Assembly: GCA_028564705.1 (NCBI GenBank)
Contig: JAPXFQ010001955.1
Location: 806,001-870,000, forward strand
Source of the DNA: Apricaphanius iberus
Lineage: Eukaryota; Chordata; Actinopteri; Cyprinodontiformes; Aphaniidae
DNA length: 64,000 nucleotides
Reading direction: 5' to 3'
Below the pieces are notes generated by a model. It made no database searches. It saw nothing but the letters and a program-made list of their open reading frames with translations, and was not told the origin of the DNA. Shown here piece by piece: positions 11,425 through 23,479 of this stretch; position 1 is the stretch's first letter, and each line of letters begins with the position of its first letter. Both the position numbers and the translations under genes were made by a program.

Positions 11425-12437
11425 AATTAAAACTTTTTGACAATGGAGGCACGGACAATGGCCCATTCGGACTCAATGTCCCCCTCCTCCTCCGGGACGT
11501 GTTTGAAGTTCCGCCGGAGGTGAGAGTTGAAACCCCTTCGTACAGGAGACTCCGCCAGACGTTCCCAGCAGACCCTCACAACACGTTTGGGCCTGCTAGG
11601 TCTGTCCGGCGTCCTCCCCCACCACCGGAGCCGACTCACCACCAGGTAGTGGTCGGTGGATAGCTCCGCCCCTCTCTTTACTCGAGTGTCCAAAACATGC
11701 GGCCGCAGGTCTGATGAAACGACAACCAGGTCGATCATCAAGCTGCATGAACACCGTTATGCTTGAACATGGTGTTCGTTATGGAAAATTCATGACGAAC
11801 AAAGAAGTCCAACAACAAAACACAGCTCGGGTTCAGACGGGGGGGGGCCATCCCGCCCAACCACGCCTCTCCAGGTCTCACTGTCACCGCCCACGTGAGC
11901 GTTGAAATCCCCCAGCAGAATGAGGGAATCCTCAGAAGGAGCACTCTCCAGCACCAAGGACTCCAAGAAGGGTGGGTAATCTGAGCTACTGTTCGGTGCA
12001 TAGGCACAAACAATAGTCAGAACCCGTCCCCCCACCCGTAGGCGGAGGGAGGCTACCCTCTCATTCACCGGGTTAAACCCCAACATGACCGTGAGAAGCT
12101 CTGTCATCCGGAGGGGGCTCATAGTAGAGTCGCTGCTCCTCCACATCGAGAGGAGCCAGTTGAGGTGGCTCGGGCACCTGGTCAGGATGTCTTCTGGACG
12201 CCTCCCTGGTGAGGTGGTCCAGGCACGTCCCACCAGGAGGAGGCCCAGGGGAAGACCCAGGACTTGTTTGAGGGACTATGTCTCCTGGCTTGCCTGGGAG
12301 CACCTCGGGATTCCTCCCGAGGAGCTGGCCCAAGTGGCCACGGAGAGGGAAGTCTGGGTTTCTCTCCTTAAGCTACTGCCCCCGCGACCCGGACCTGGAT
12401 AAGTGGAAGAAGATGAATGGATGGATGGATGGAACAT
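11425..12437. mobile_element. Rex3/RTE-like LINE with inverted 5' half
   Basis: Two pieces of one LINE type lie in opposite orientation. On the minus strand (about 12115 down to 11425) is endonuclease: [36 protein letters not shown], then RGAELSTDHYLVVS and CWERLAESPVRR. On the plus strand (about 12115-12437) is the extreme C-terminus ([19 protein letters not shown] ... LPPRPGPG, stop) and the (ATGG)n tail typical of Rex3. The whole RT domain is missing at the junction. This is the arrangement expected of a 5' inversion with deletion formed during insertion. Two independent truncated copies are the alternative. Confidence 0.8.
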
Positions 12438-12439
12438 CA

Positions 12440-15400
12440 TTAGGATAAACACATGATTTTGGGGGATTTTTTTTTTGGTGGTCAAATTGCGTAATTTTCA
12501 GTCCCGCCCACTTTGTGAACCATTACCATATTAAAGATATCATAAAAGGGACATGTCCTAGACGTATATCTTGCATATCGTCAAAATCCGATTAGTTATT
12601 TTTGTGTAACAAATTATTCAGTTTTACAGCGCCCCCTAGAGAAGGATTGTGATTAACATTGGTATATAACCTAAATATCATATTTATAGTAGTTCATACC
12701 GTAGTTCAAGTTATCCAACCAATTTTAACAAACCCACAAGTTTTTTTGCCCTAACACTAAAGTCACAGAAGGACAAATATACTTTCTTTTGAATGCCTAA
12801 ACCGAAAAATATATCTAATTTAAGTTGATTTGAACAGATTTTAAACACCAAAGGGAAAAGTAAGTTTTTTTACTGCTGCGCATGACCATTAACCGAAAGT
12901 ATGTCATTCTGATGGGTATGCTGTTTTGTTAGAACACCGGCGCATAATATGCATACAGAAACAATCAAATGAACAATTAAAAAATAGATTAAGGTGATTA
13001 AAAAACATAGTGCGCTAACAATGATAATAGCAACATTGTAACAACACAAATTTTTTTCGAATTAAACCAGGTATAAGCAACTTTATCATTCTTTGAAATA
13101 ATAGGGTATATAGATGCCTATTTCGGCATTTTAAAATTCAGGCATGCTTAAAATGCATCTCCTGTTATTTCAGAGAATGATGAAATTATTACTGATACAT
13201 CATTTTCTACACAGTTGCACTTGCTTTATGAGATACTGATAGGGTAGGAATCCCAGCTCTGTAGGACAATATTGGGTTTAAACCACAGACTGTATATATA
13301 AACTTTGGCATCTTCCAAATTTTCATTGCCAAAGGACACCCAGCTATTTTAGAGATTTTTAAATCACAACGTATTTATTTTTTTGTTTATTTATTTGTTT
13401 ATTTATTTAGCAAAACAATGCATGCTCTTTGGGCTGATGGTGTGATTTTATAATCTGTGCCATCTATTTTAGTGTTAATACAGATGGTATGCTTTAGTGA
13501 GAATTGAAAATTGTGGCCTGCTTGTTGCAGAGGGGTAAACACAGACAACCAACCAGGTAAGAGTTTTAAAAAAAACTGTATTGATAATTGAAATACTGCT
13601 TTAACGTAATGAAATTCATAACAAAAAAATCGCCCTGCCCCAGAGTAAATATGAAGACTATTAGCCTGTTTAAGCCTTTTTAGATTAACTGATAACAAAG
13701 TTGTGCAGTCTGCCATTACAAGCGGATTGAACGTTTTCATACTGTGTCCTGTTTGCGCCCATATCAGCCCTTTAATTCCTACTTTAAAAACTTCATATGT
13801 TATAAAATGATTTAACTTCCATGCTGTTAGTAAAAAAAAAGAACAGAATGCGACACATAAACAGCAGAGAACCGAAACATACATCTGAGACACACTGATG
13901 TTAAAACAGTAAAGTCAAAAGTGTTTGGATGAAGGCCGGGATTTTTTTTTAATATGTACATTTAACTGCGATAACACAATACGTTTTCAGGATGTACATG
14001 CATAAGAAACATGGTAATATTAAGAGTATATCTAAAAGCTGTCACGTTGCTGATATTTTAATCCGTTTTCTCATCATTATCAGCGGGTTGGCGATGATGT
14101 GCAAGGGGATGCAAATCTCGGCAGGCATGCGTTCTCGGCATAAGGTCATTGTCCAATCGGATCATCGAGCGATACCATGTGAGGTGAAATATCCAATTAT
14201 AAAGCCTTTTTCTATCACATGGTGTGTCAGAGATTATCAGTTACATGAAGATGAGTCCCTCCTCCAACTTCCTCACGGTTGAAAACCGCTGCAATGGAAT
14301 TACTCCTCTACACAATTAATTTAGCCGAATTACATATTTGCCAAAGAAATAATAAGACAGGCGGGCCTGATTGACAAATGAGGCAGGCACAGGCCCAACC
14401 AGGCCCGCCCGTGGCTACGCCAAAGGCTCAGAACCCTAATAATGTCAAAACATTCGAAAAACTGCTGGAGCAGGCAACTGGCCTTGTCTGACATAGCTGG
14501 TTCTTCCTGCACTGTGGGCTCGGAACCCTAATAATAACAACAATTTTAATATTCTAAGAAAAACTAGTGTCCTGATTTGATTTTTAAAGTACTATGCTTG
14601 AAGTTCATTTAAAAACATGCAATTTAAGGATTCAAATGAAAGAATAGAAACAAATATGCCTTAATGTACAGCAGAAAAGTGGGGAAATTCATCTTTACAA
14701 ACAACCCCAAAAAAACTGTAGCATCCAAACAGATTTAGATAAGTGATTTTGTTTAAAAGCACAGTCATATTAAAGTTGATTGGCAACTGAATAGTTAACA
14801 TTGTGACTAAACTGTACAAGCAGCATGAAATTTGCTTCTCACCGTGGGTATCAGACAGCTACGTCAGTAGACTTGAAAGTCCAAATTTATCAAAGAGTGC
14901 CCCTGACATGCTGGAAGAGACTCCAGAAGAAAAGACGAACACAACTTAAGCACACAAAAAGCATGTACCAGTAGTAGTAACATAGCATAGCATTAGTATC
15001 GATGCTAATTAGCACCAAGGTTCTTTACACTATTACCAGAGGCCAATTTAATGTCACCCAGATAAAGTGATTGACTAAAAAGTTTCTTTTTTAAGGCTTC
15101 TGGTTTATAGATGACAACTTAAATCTGGTCTAAATTCAAAAGCATTAAATGGGTATTATACAAAATTGTCTCTCCCTTTTCCACCCACCTCCTCCTCTTA
15201 CCTTACGTAGCTTACTCAGCAGCCAAGCCCCTGCGCCTGCAGCCCTCCCCTTCACCTCCCCTTCCTCTCCTCACTCAGCTCTGGTCGAGCAGCTAGCAGG
15301 TGCTATAGTTAGCTTAAGCTAATTGTTAGGCTAAGAGTTTGGACTTCATCTTTGGAAACAGTCCTAGGCCGAAAAAGATCTGTTGTCATTGCGCAAATCA

Positions 15401-15535
15401 CTTCATAGAGGACTGCTTTCTCAACAAGGCCTTTTTGACAGTAGACTAATAAGCAAATTGGCCCAAAAGGCAAGGCTACTCCATCGGAACCTGTACAGAT
15501 AAGAACTGTGACTTAGCATTACTAACTCTGACTTC
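12440..15535. other. No gene recognised; hairpin and simple repeats only
   Basis: An imperfect hairpin at about 13082-13195 has 24-bp outer arms (tttatcattctttgaaataa against its inverted partner). A (TTTA)n run lies at 13376-13411. Around 14340-14545 the phrase ggctc(a/g)gaaccctaataat occurs twice. A pyrimidine-rich block at 15180-15300 lacks any open frame. The 164-codon minus frame at 13399-13893 shows no family motif and is probably chance. Confidence 0.35.
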
Positions 15536-15539
15536 AAAA

Positions 15540-15765
15540 CATAGCTTCGTATTTCTGTGCTTTTATGGTTGCAATGCAAAACGTAACCACTTATTTGTGT
15601 GCTTTTATGGTTGCACTGTAAAATGTAGCTTCACTTGTTGTTTGAATTCATGGTTTCAGTCCAAAACGTAGCTTAATTTCTCTCTACATTTGTTATTTCA
15701 ATGCAAGACTTACAGTAGCTTAATTTATTCTGTGTTTTTTATGGTTTCAATGCAAACTGTAGCTT
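15540..15765. repeat. ~43-bp tandem repeat, five units
   Basis: Units of 42-46 bp follow the pattern tagctt..tttctgtgcttttatggttgcaatgcaaaacg, beginning near 15541, 15584, 15627, 15669 and 15716. Identity between units is about 65-75 %. No coding frame runs through it. Confidence 0.8.
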
Positions 15766-15769
15766 TATA

Positions 15770-16150
15770 GTGATTAATATTTATAAAAGGGTTCTAAGGA
15801 GGTTAAATATTACAGAGCCAAGACATCTTGTAAAAGCCTCTGAACTTTCTCTGGTTCTTCAAAAACCCCACTTTCATGGTCGAATGTCAGATAATTTTGC
15901 GTGTCATCTTACAATCTCCAGTGTTGCCATTGTTCACCAAAGTGATTTTTTTCTCCTAAATACAATTTTTCCCTAAATACTAAAATGAAACACGCTGAAC
16001 ACATCTGTAAACTAGACTCCGCGTGATGCCGGTGTATAACATTCTGCAGGGGGAGTTTCACAAAGGGTAGGAAATTTCTTCAAGGTAACTTTTGATATAT
16101 ACAGGATTATCAGAATGATTTAGGGTAAAATTGTAATTTGAGTGTGCTAT
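15770..16150. other. No gene recognised
   Basis: A 68-codon plus frame at 15770-15976 has no recognisable motif, and the stretch shows no repeat end. Confidence 0.3.
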
Positions 16151-17055
16151 AGAATGGTACTGTTTGCCTGGACAGAGCATAATACCCCCCTATTAAGTTT
16201 AGAGTCAGAGTTCAGAGTGTGGTTCCTGGGATTTCTAAAAGTAGAATGAGAGGCAGTAATATTTATTATCGGACTCTTCTCTTGTGGAAGAGGCTCCCAG
16301 TTTAGTCCGTGAGGGAGACACTCTGTCTACTTTTATGAACAGGCTTAAAACTTTCCTTTTTGACTAAGTTAGAATGGGTCAGGTCATCCTGAGCAATCTC
16401 AGAAGATCTGCTGGTTAGACTGTTGGAAGACAGACTGACTACTTTTCTCTTCTACTACTCTTCAGATGAATTTTTTGCTGTTATTTCGGCCGTAAACCTT
16501 GTTTTTTCTGTTTTTCTCTCCATAGAAGCTACTGCTGGTCTGGTATCCTGTTCAGCTACAACTCCCTGTTGGATGGGGAGCATTTATTCAGAAGATGCTC
16601 CAAGTGACTCCATGTCCTGTTGTCAACTTTTTACTTTCTTTAATATAGAAAGTACTCTTACATCAGCTCCTTTTTTTTTGTTTGGATTCTCAACTCAATC
16701 TGCTGGGATCCCTTACTTAGATAACTTTTAACTAATTGGAATGTTTACCACTTTACCACTTTATCTGTACTTAACCTTCATAACTGTACAGTACTCTGTT
16801 TTTGTTACTATTGTACATGATGTAAATATTTTTTCTTCTGTAAAAATTTTGTGTGTTTCTGTTCTGTGTCGTGTTCTGTTTGTGTATGTGTTTCTTTGCT
16901 GCTGTTACAACCAAAGTTTCCCTTGTGAAACAATTAAAGGATTATTCTATTCTATGTTTGTATAATTGTATTATAATTAATTTTCAAGTGCCTTGAGGTG
17001 ACATACAAAGGAATTAACACTATATAAATATATATAAGTAAACTGAATTAAATTT
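16150..17055 (+). mobile_element. L2-like LINE 3' end and 3' UTR
   Basis: Plus-strand remnant of the last codons of a LINE ORF2 near 16260-16365 (a 'STFMNRLKTFLFD'-like stretch, with frame breaks), followed by a long T-rich 3' UTR. It ends near 17050 with the tail type gtgccttgaggtgac ... actatataaatatatataagtaaactgaatt. The same 3' UTR recurs at 20205-20492 and 21634-22015, which confirms a repeat family. Confidence 0.7.
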
Positions 17056-17585
17056 TAATTGCTAATGGTGCAGCTGCGAATAAAATTAGTATTCTCGCTG
17101 CTTCGCTCAATTTTCCTGTCAACTATTTTGATATTGTTTGCTAGCTGCTACCTGATATCAGTAGCTTTCCTCTGCTTTGAAAAAAGCCTGCCTAACCTTG
17201 CAGGACTTCACCTCAGCAGCAGAAAGTTTGAGATATTAAAGAAAAAATATTCTTATCAATGACCCACTGGACGAAAAGAAACTTTCAAGCTCCCAGTTAG
17301 AATTTCAACACCATCCTATCCCTGCTTGTGATCAAACTGATATATGCCAATCATTGATACAATCATAGCTGTAGATAAAGTACATGGTTTTGTCAAACCA
17401 CTCAAATAGCAAATAAAAGGCAACTTACCGTTTAAAGAGAATTTTCAAAGCCCAGGACAGAGCCATCTTGAACAAAATTGGTATTTTTACATTCATGGCG
17501 GTCCAGTTCATTCCCTCCTTCGAAATAGTTAGTCTATAACATGTCCCTGTGAATATTCTCATTCATCCAGGTCATGGTTATCTCA

Positions 17586-17725
17586 AGAAAATTTCAATCA
17601 AACGCAACTGGACCAGGCTGGGACTGGTCAGCGGCGAGCATGAACTGATGAAGCCTCTTGGATAAGAGGTGAAACGTCTTCCAAGACAAATTACCAAGTC
17701 CAGTTGCGTTTGATTGAAATTTTCT
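17586..17725. repeat. 27-bp perfect inverted repeat around an 86-bp core
   Basis: The arms 17586-17612 and 17699-17725 are exact inverted copies (agaaaatttcaatcaaacgc on the left). The core contains gatgaagcctcttggataag, a phrase that I recall from dispersed fish repeats, and is itself a small hairpin. Sequence on either side (17060-17580 and 17730-18240) shows no gene. Confidence 0.85.
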
Positions 17726-18244
17726 ATAACTTGTCTGAAATCCAACATCATCTGCTGCACAAAACTTTCATAATTCCCTTTCTTGTGTATATCTCTCACA
17801 TAGCTTTCATCAGAACTGCTGTTAGCATGCAAGTTAGCCAAACGTAATATATCTTGTTTATAAAAGGCATTCAAACAACAAATTAAATTGGTGCATTTCT
17901 TCCACTGGCTGATATGGAGTGTGGACCAGAGTCAATACATTGCATTTTTAGAATTTAGGGTGTTGCCACCTGTCTTGGAGGAGCCGGAATAGGCAGGCCT
18001 GATTGGAAAATAAAAGCATATTGTTGTGGTGAAGTGGAATTTTACAGCTTAGTCCCAGGGAAATAAACTACGGGGCGAGGGGCGTCTGTCTGTGTTACAA
18101 TGGAAAACAAATAACATTCCCTCTGTAGTTATATTGCTGAACACCATTGGCCATCTTACTAGGGCAAAGAATTAAGTTGTAATTTACCTTTTCCAAAAAG
18201 TAGTTGCGTTAGTAACTCAGTTATGTTGGAATGGCAGCCCATTC

Positions 18245-20215
18245 TACTGAATCAGGTGATGGTGGTGATGGGGTTGTCAGTCAGGATGATGGGGGAAGTG
18301 GGGCTGTGTGCTTCTTGAAGTCCACAATAATCTCCACTGTTTTCTGGCCATTCAGCACCAGGTTGTTGCGGCTGTACTAGACGTCCAGCCTCCATCCTGT
18401 AGCCAGACTCATCAAATAATGTTGGTGTCATCTTCAAACTTAATTAGCTTGACAGACTGGTGTATGGAGGTGCACAACACAGCCCTGAGGGAAGCCGTCG
18501 CTGATGGTACGGGTGTCCAAGACAATCTCTTCCAGCCTCACAGGCTGCTTCCTGTCCATCAGGAAGTCATTGATCCACCTGCGGATGGGATCTAGCACGT
18601 TCATCTGAAAAAGCTTGCCTTTGAGAAGTTCTGGAAGGATGGTGTTGAAGGCATTGTCTGGACTGGTGGAGGTGTGAGGGTTACTTGATGGCTCATCAAA
18701 ACGGCAGTGGAAGTCATAAAGGGTGTTGGCCAACAGCAAGTCGTCAATTGAGTGGGGGGTTTTGGGCTTGTAGTTCGTAATGTTCCTAAAACTTTTCCAC
18801 ACAGAGGCCAAGTCGTGCTCTAGGATCTGCTGCTGCATGTTCTCAGTGTGCTGGTTTAGCAAAGTCCACTTCCTTTCGGAACCTATACTTGGCCTCTCTG
18901 TAATGCTCCTTTTCCAATAGGGTCGCTTTAGACCCGAATGGTTTGAGTCAGTAGGGCCTAGCACGGGTAGGTTGTTTTTCCATTACTATCTCAGAAGAAT
19001 GGTAGTGGGTGAGGACATGGGTTGGCTTAGTTTATAAAAGCAGTCACAAAGTCATCATCCGATCCGTTCATCCCTCCAGCTCCTGATCCGTCTTTTTCAC
19101 GTCAGGACTGAGCTAGCCAGTGATCATCCAGTCTGTTGAAACTCCAAATCTGCAGCCTTCCAGCCTGATCCAGTTGACTCCAGCTCTCTTATCACCTCTC
19201 AGACCTCCTGGTTCTCTGCTGCTATACCGGCTAACAGCCTTCTTCCTCCCCAATACTGCAGACTCGCCATGGCTTCTCTGACCCTTAACCTATCACACCG
19301 ACTTCGTCTGCTACACTGCCATCCAATGGAAGCCTGCTCCAATCTGCGCATGGATCCGGAGATAATAGCACTGATTGCAGCTCCATTCCTCTTGTTGGCT
19401 GATAAAAATCATCCATTCACAATTTTCCAATGTCCCAAATGCTCTCTCTCCCTGCTCTTTACAGAACTGCAGCTGCCATCTTTTCCTCTCTCGTCCCCAC
19501 TCTTTACAGAGCCATGGCTGGTATCTTGTCTGATTCTGCAGCATTCAAGCACAATCTAGCACACACTTTCTCCAGCTCTCTGATCACGGCGGAGACGTCC
19601 TGCTTCTCTGCTGCTATACCTGGTATCAGCCTTTTCTCTCCATGACACTGCGGGCTCACGACAGCTTTCTCTGTCACACACCGATTTCACTGCAACCTGA
19701 CAACTATCTGCCATCACTGAATGTTTTCTGACGTCCCAGTTGCAGCCCATATCAAGCCCATTATCTCAGAGAACATATTTGATTTTCGTGCTGTCACTGT
19801 TATTACACTCTGCGACACCACTTCGAACAAACAACTCCAGGCCAGTCAGAGGTTATCACTGCTAGGTAGGGGGATATCACGTTACTGGACCAATCAGTCC
19901 ATAGGTGCCCACCTATGTCATTGTTCATGCTTCTCTCCATATATATGTTTTTCATGTAAGGTTGTAATGGCACGCTTTGGACCAAGGCAGAGGTAGCCCA
20001 AATAAAAGGGTTGCTCGGACCAGACACTGGTAATGGAAACACGCCAGAACGGCTCTAAAGTTACCTTTCTAGATCGTACAGGCCCTAATGGAAAAGGGGC
20101 ATAACAGTCCCTGTCTCCGCTTCTGAACGCCTTTCTCTTTGACTAGCCACAGCTGTTTGAGTTAAGGACTAAACCAGGGTTTGTCATTATTATAGCTCCT
20201 CTAGACACTATTTTT
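18245..20215 (-). mobile_element. CR1/Rex1-like LINE RT fragment, interrupted
   Basis: The minus-strand RT reads from 20215 (PWFSP.LKQLWLVKEKAFRSGDRD), jumps over a DNA transposon, and resumes at 18900 (REAKYRFRKE), then SIDDLLLANTLYDFHCRFD, RRWINDFLMDRKQPVRLE, SDGFPQGCV and finally KFEDDTNI near 18430. The catalytic box has FEDD in place of FADD. At least two frameshifts are needed to follow the protein. The clean resumption of the protein across 18904-20101 shows that the transposon landed in an existing LINE copy. Confidence 0.8.
18904..20101. mobile_element. PIF/Harbinger-like non-autonomous element, copy 1
   Basis: The ends TGCTCCTTTTCCAATAGGG (left) and the inverted CCCTAATGGAAAAGGGGCA (right) are flanked by TAA at 18901-18903 and 20102-20104. 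The host LINE reads through when the element and one TAA are removed, so the 3-bp duplication is well supported. Three-base TWA duplications are characteristic of PIF/Harbinger. Inside there is pyrimidine-rich sequence without a transposase. Outer parts of the element match copies 2 and 3. Confidence 0.8.
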
Positions 20216-22015
20216 TACATTTCTATTTTTTCGACTAGACTTAAAACCTTCCTATTTGATAAAGCCTATAGTTAGAATGGCTTAGATTATCCTGAGCTAT
20301 ATTTGTAGTTATGCTGCTATAGGTTTAGACTGTTGGAGGGCAGACTGACCACTTTTCTCCAGTCTTCTACTTTTCTCTTCTACTACTCTCCAGATATAGT
20401 TTTTCTGCTGTTATTGTGATTGTTAACCTTGTTTTCTTTACGTTTTTACCTCTCCACAAAAGCTCCACCCAGTCTCAGTCTATATGATACTTTAATGCCC
20501 CATTTCCACTAAGGCCAGTACGGTACAGTATGGATGGTGGTCAGTAGGGTGTGGAACGGGTAGGTTGTGTTTCTATTACCATCTCAAAAGAACTGTAGTG
20601 GGCAAGGACGTGCTTAACAAAAGCTTCATTAAAATGCAGTCACAACAAAAGGTCCAGCAAAAAGCATATCTCTTAAGTTGTTGAAGGTTTAATTTTCGGA
20701 AAACAGAGATTTTTTTATCTAGCCATCTTGTTTTACAAGGATACTTTGCAGCTTGTTTTAAGTTGGACATTAAATTCAAGTCAGCTCCAGGACAGGATGA
20801 TTGCAATAAAAGCAGGTTTTTGAAAATATTTTTTGTCACTTGCAGTTTCTTCTTACGAAAAAAAATCATGTAGGTCGCCCAGGCCTACCTCCAAGTGTTT
20901 CTTTAAATATTCACCCTCTATTCTGAACCTTTAATTATTTAAAATAAGAGTCTTGTTAAGGCCCTTGTTTAATCATGTTAGCCAGGGGAATCATATTTTG
21001 ACACCAAAATAATAGAAGAAATACTGCATTGAAAAACTAAAATTTAAAAGTACTGTTCTGCCATTAAAATTGTGTTTTTGGTTTTATTTTTCGAAATACA
21101 AAACCAAAAGCAAACCTAAAACAATTTAAAACTAAAATATAAATAATATTTTTAAAAACAAATCTAGAAAAAGTATTTTCTGAAACCATATCGGTAAAAC
21201 CTGTAAACCTGAACGTACTCTGAAAAAGACTTCTCCAGTAGCGGGACACGATCCTAGACCAACCAAACAGGAGTGACCAACACTAACCACTCAGCCAACA
21301 TGACAACATGGTGAAATGCATGGATTAAATTGTATACTGACAAGATCCCCACCTTGTTGTGGTTATTTGAAACTTTAAACTATAGCTTACTCTGAGACAA
21401 ACAAACAACTCCAGACCAAACAGCAGCTACCGCTGCTGCGTAGGAGTAAGAGAGATATCATATTACCGGAACAATCAGTCCATAGGTGGGAGTTTTGGGT
21501 CACTTCGGCACGCTTGGAATCAAGGCACAGGTTTTTAAAAAAAAGGGGTAGGCTCGGAATGGACGCCGGTAATGGAAACACACCAAAGCGTCCCGTTCCG
21601 TACCGTACTGGCACGAGTAGAAATGGGGCATCAGTGATTGAGCATCCTCCATTCTGTCTCTTCTCTGTCTGTCTGTCTGTCTTCTGATACCCCCAGATGG
21701 TCATGGCAGATGACTGCTTGTACTGAACCAGGTTCTGCTGGAGGTTTCTTCCTGTTAAAGGGGAGTTTTCCTCTCCGTCGTCGCTAAATGCTTACTCAAT
21801 ATGAGGGATTGCTGAATGGATTGCTGTGGTTGCAGGTCTGCATCAATGGGGCTCAACCCCATGTCAGCAACTTCATGCAATCTGCTGGGATTCCTTATAC
21901 AGAAAACTTTTAACTAATTGGAATGTTTGAATTATTGTATTGAAATTATTTTTGTTGTAAAGTGCCCTGAGATGACATTTGTTGTGAATTGGCACTTTAT
22001 AAATTAATTGAATTT
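20205..22015 (+). mobile_element. L2-like LINE 3' UTR, split by copy 2
   Basis: 20205-20492 and 21634-22015 carry the same 3' UTR as 16150-17055 (shared: gtttagactgttgga..gcagactgac; taactaattggaatgttt; gtgccctgagatgac). The second half ends tttataaattaattgaattta. The gap between them is the Harbinger-like copy 2. Confidence 0.7.
20496..21630. mobile_element. PIF/Harbinger-like non-autonomous element, copy 2
   Basis: Terminal inverted repeats begin TGCCCCATTTCCACTAAGG on the left and match the inverted right end (about 30 of 34 bases, sharing ccagtacggtac). Flanks are TAA (20493-20495) and TCA (21631-21633), a 3-bp duplication with one change. Subterminal blocks shared with copy 1 include ccatctca(a/g)aagaa and accaatcagtccataggtg. 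No transposase frame is seen. Confidence 0.75.
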
Positions 22016-22019
22016 AGGT

Positions 22020-22950
22020 TACAGTGTCCATAAAATCATCCAAGCTGTAAGAAACAGCCCTCATTGTATCTCAGTCTGCAGTTTCTAAGCATGTGCGAAG
22101 CTCCTCCACAGCCTCGCTGCTCCACAGTTTTTATGTCCTCACGACAGGTTTGGAGAGCTTCTGCCACTGTATGCAGGGATCAGATGGATTATCACATGAA
22201 CAAAAAAGTCATGTGGGCATTGTGTGATTGGCCCTGCTTATTGTGATGTAACAGTGATCAAGTGTCCTCTCCTCTCCAGTCGGGCATTTAATATACTGTT
22301 CATATTTGGGAGGTAACTGACTCAAAAGGGCTTTATTAAAGTCCCGAAGAGCAAAAATGAGAGATTCCGGGTAGAGCTGCCCCTTGTGTGGTATCTGCTT
22401 CGCAAGGGCACACTGAGCTCTGTGCACGCCAGTGTAGCTGGATGTAAACAGTGGCCAGAATGAATGAAGCGAACTCTTGTAGAGAATGAAATGGTATGCA
22501 GAGATTAAAAATATATTACAGAGAGGGAGAGCAGTGCTGAGCAATCACTTTCACATCTGTGCACCAGCCACTAAAGACGCCTCTCCAGATGCCACTCCAG
22601 TCTTACTGATGAGAGTGGCTTGCAGGTCCGCACAGAGCAGATGAAAGCCCATCCATTCCGGGATGTCCTCACAGAGTCACGACTCCATAAACCATAGGAC
22701 ACAAGATGAGGCAGACTATTCTCCCAACTATTTGGGAGGAAGATCCGAGGTAGAGCAGTCCGAAGTCTGCGTCTCCTCAAACGCACGAGCGTGCCGGCTC
22801 GTTTTCCTCTCCTTCGGTGTCTCACTTTCCTGATTAGAGTCCGTAGTAAATCCACCACAGAAGCAACAAATACTGGAAATAAATCCATAGGTGTTGTCAG
22901 GATTCCAACTCTTTGCTTGAAATAATTTTCCAGGACTATTCCAGGACATT
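22020..22950 (-). mobile_element. LINE 5' part: basic leader and endonuclease
   Basis: On the minus strand a basic stretch near 22840-22740 (RRRGKRAGTLVRLRRRRLRT, then LPRIFLPN) matches the typical lead-in to the endonuclease of the fish CR1/Rex1-like LINE. It is followed near 22380-22230 by ALRDFNKALLSQLPPKYEQY and TLDHCYITIS, an endonuclease segment. Frames are broken. 22020-22230 gives no clear motif. Confidence 0.65.
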
Positions 22951-22959
22951 TTAAAGACT

Positions 22960-23170
22960 TTTTTTAACTGCTACAGTACGACTCAAGGTATCCCAACTAG
23001 GGGTGGGTGATATACCGATATTATTATCACATTGGGATATATTTTGAAACAGATATGTTGTAACTATACCATTATATCAGGATTATAGTTGTGCAAAGAT
23101 TGTTGCGTTTCACAATGCAACCTGCTTTCCTCTACTTGCAATGCAGTACAGCTAAAACAGAAGTTACTTG
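22960..23170. mobile_element. Possible hAT-type repeat fragment
   Basis: The phrase ctaggggtgggtgatatacc near 22997 resembles the start of a dispersed fish repeat with GGGGTGGGCGATA ends. Only this end is seen. Confidence 0.3.
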
Positions 23171-23171
23171 C

Positions 23172-23345
23172 TACTTTAGGCAAGGCAAGGCAATTTTATT
23201 TGTATAGCACACTTTCAACACAAGACAATTCAGGTTGCTTTACATGATTAAAATTGGAACACAGCATAAATCAATTTGATGATTAAAATACAAGAAAGCA
23301 ATTACAAAAAGACAATAATCAAGACAATACAACAATCTACTTTAG
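23172..23345 (-). mobile_element. L2 3' tail fragment
   Basis: Starts aggcaaggcaattttatttgtatagca and continues as at 1355-1480, so it is the reverse complement of an L2 3' end. It is severely 5'-truncated. Confidence 0.7.
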
Positions 23346-23479
23346 TTCATACACTACTATTTTAAGTGCTGATATCAGTTTAAAAGTCCAAACTCTCACA
23401 GTCAAGCTTTATTCACAATCAGACACTAACGTTAAAAAATATGAAATCAATCATAAAAGATTAATTTAGGCTCAATACG

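Noticed and set aside
11328..11663. Plus-strand 111-codon frame
   Set aside because: Antisense shadow of the LINE endonuclease on the other strand.
13399..13893. 164-codon minus-strand frame
   Set aside because: No motif, no promoter, splice or family evidence, and composition like the flanks.
18440..18964. 174-codon frame taken as one protein
   Set aside because: Its first 20 codons belong to the Harbinger-like element and the rest mixes LINE frames. It is not a single gene.
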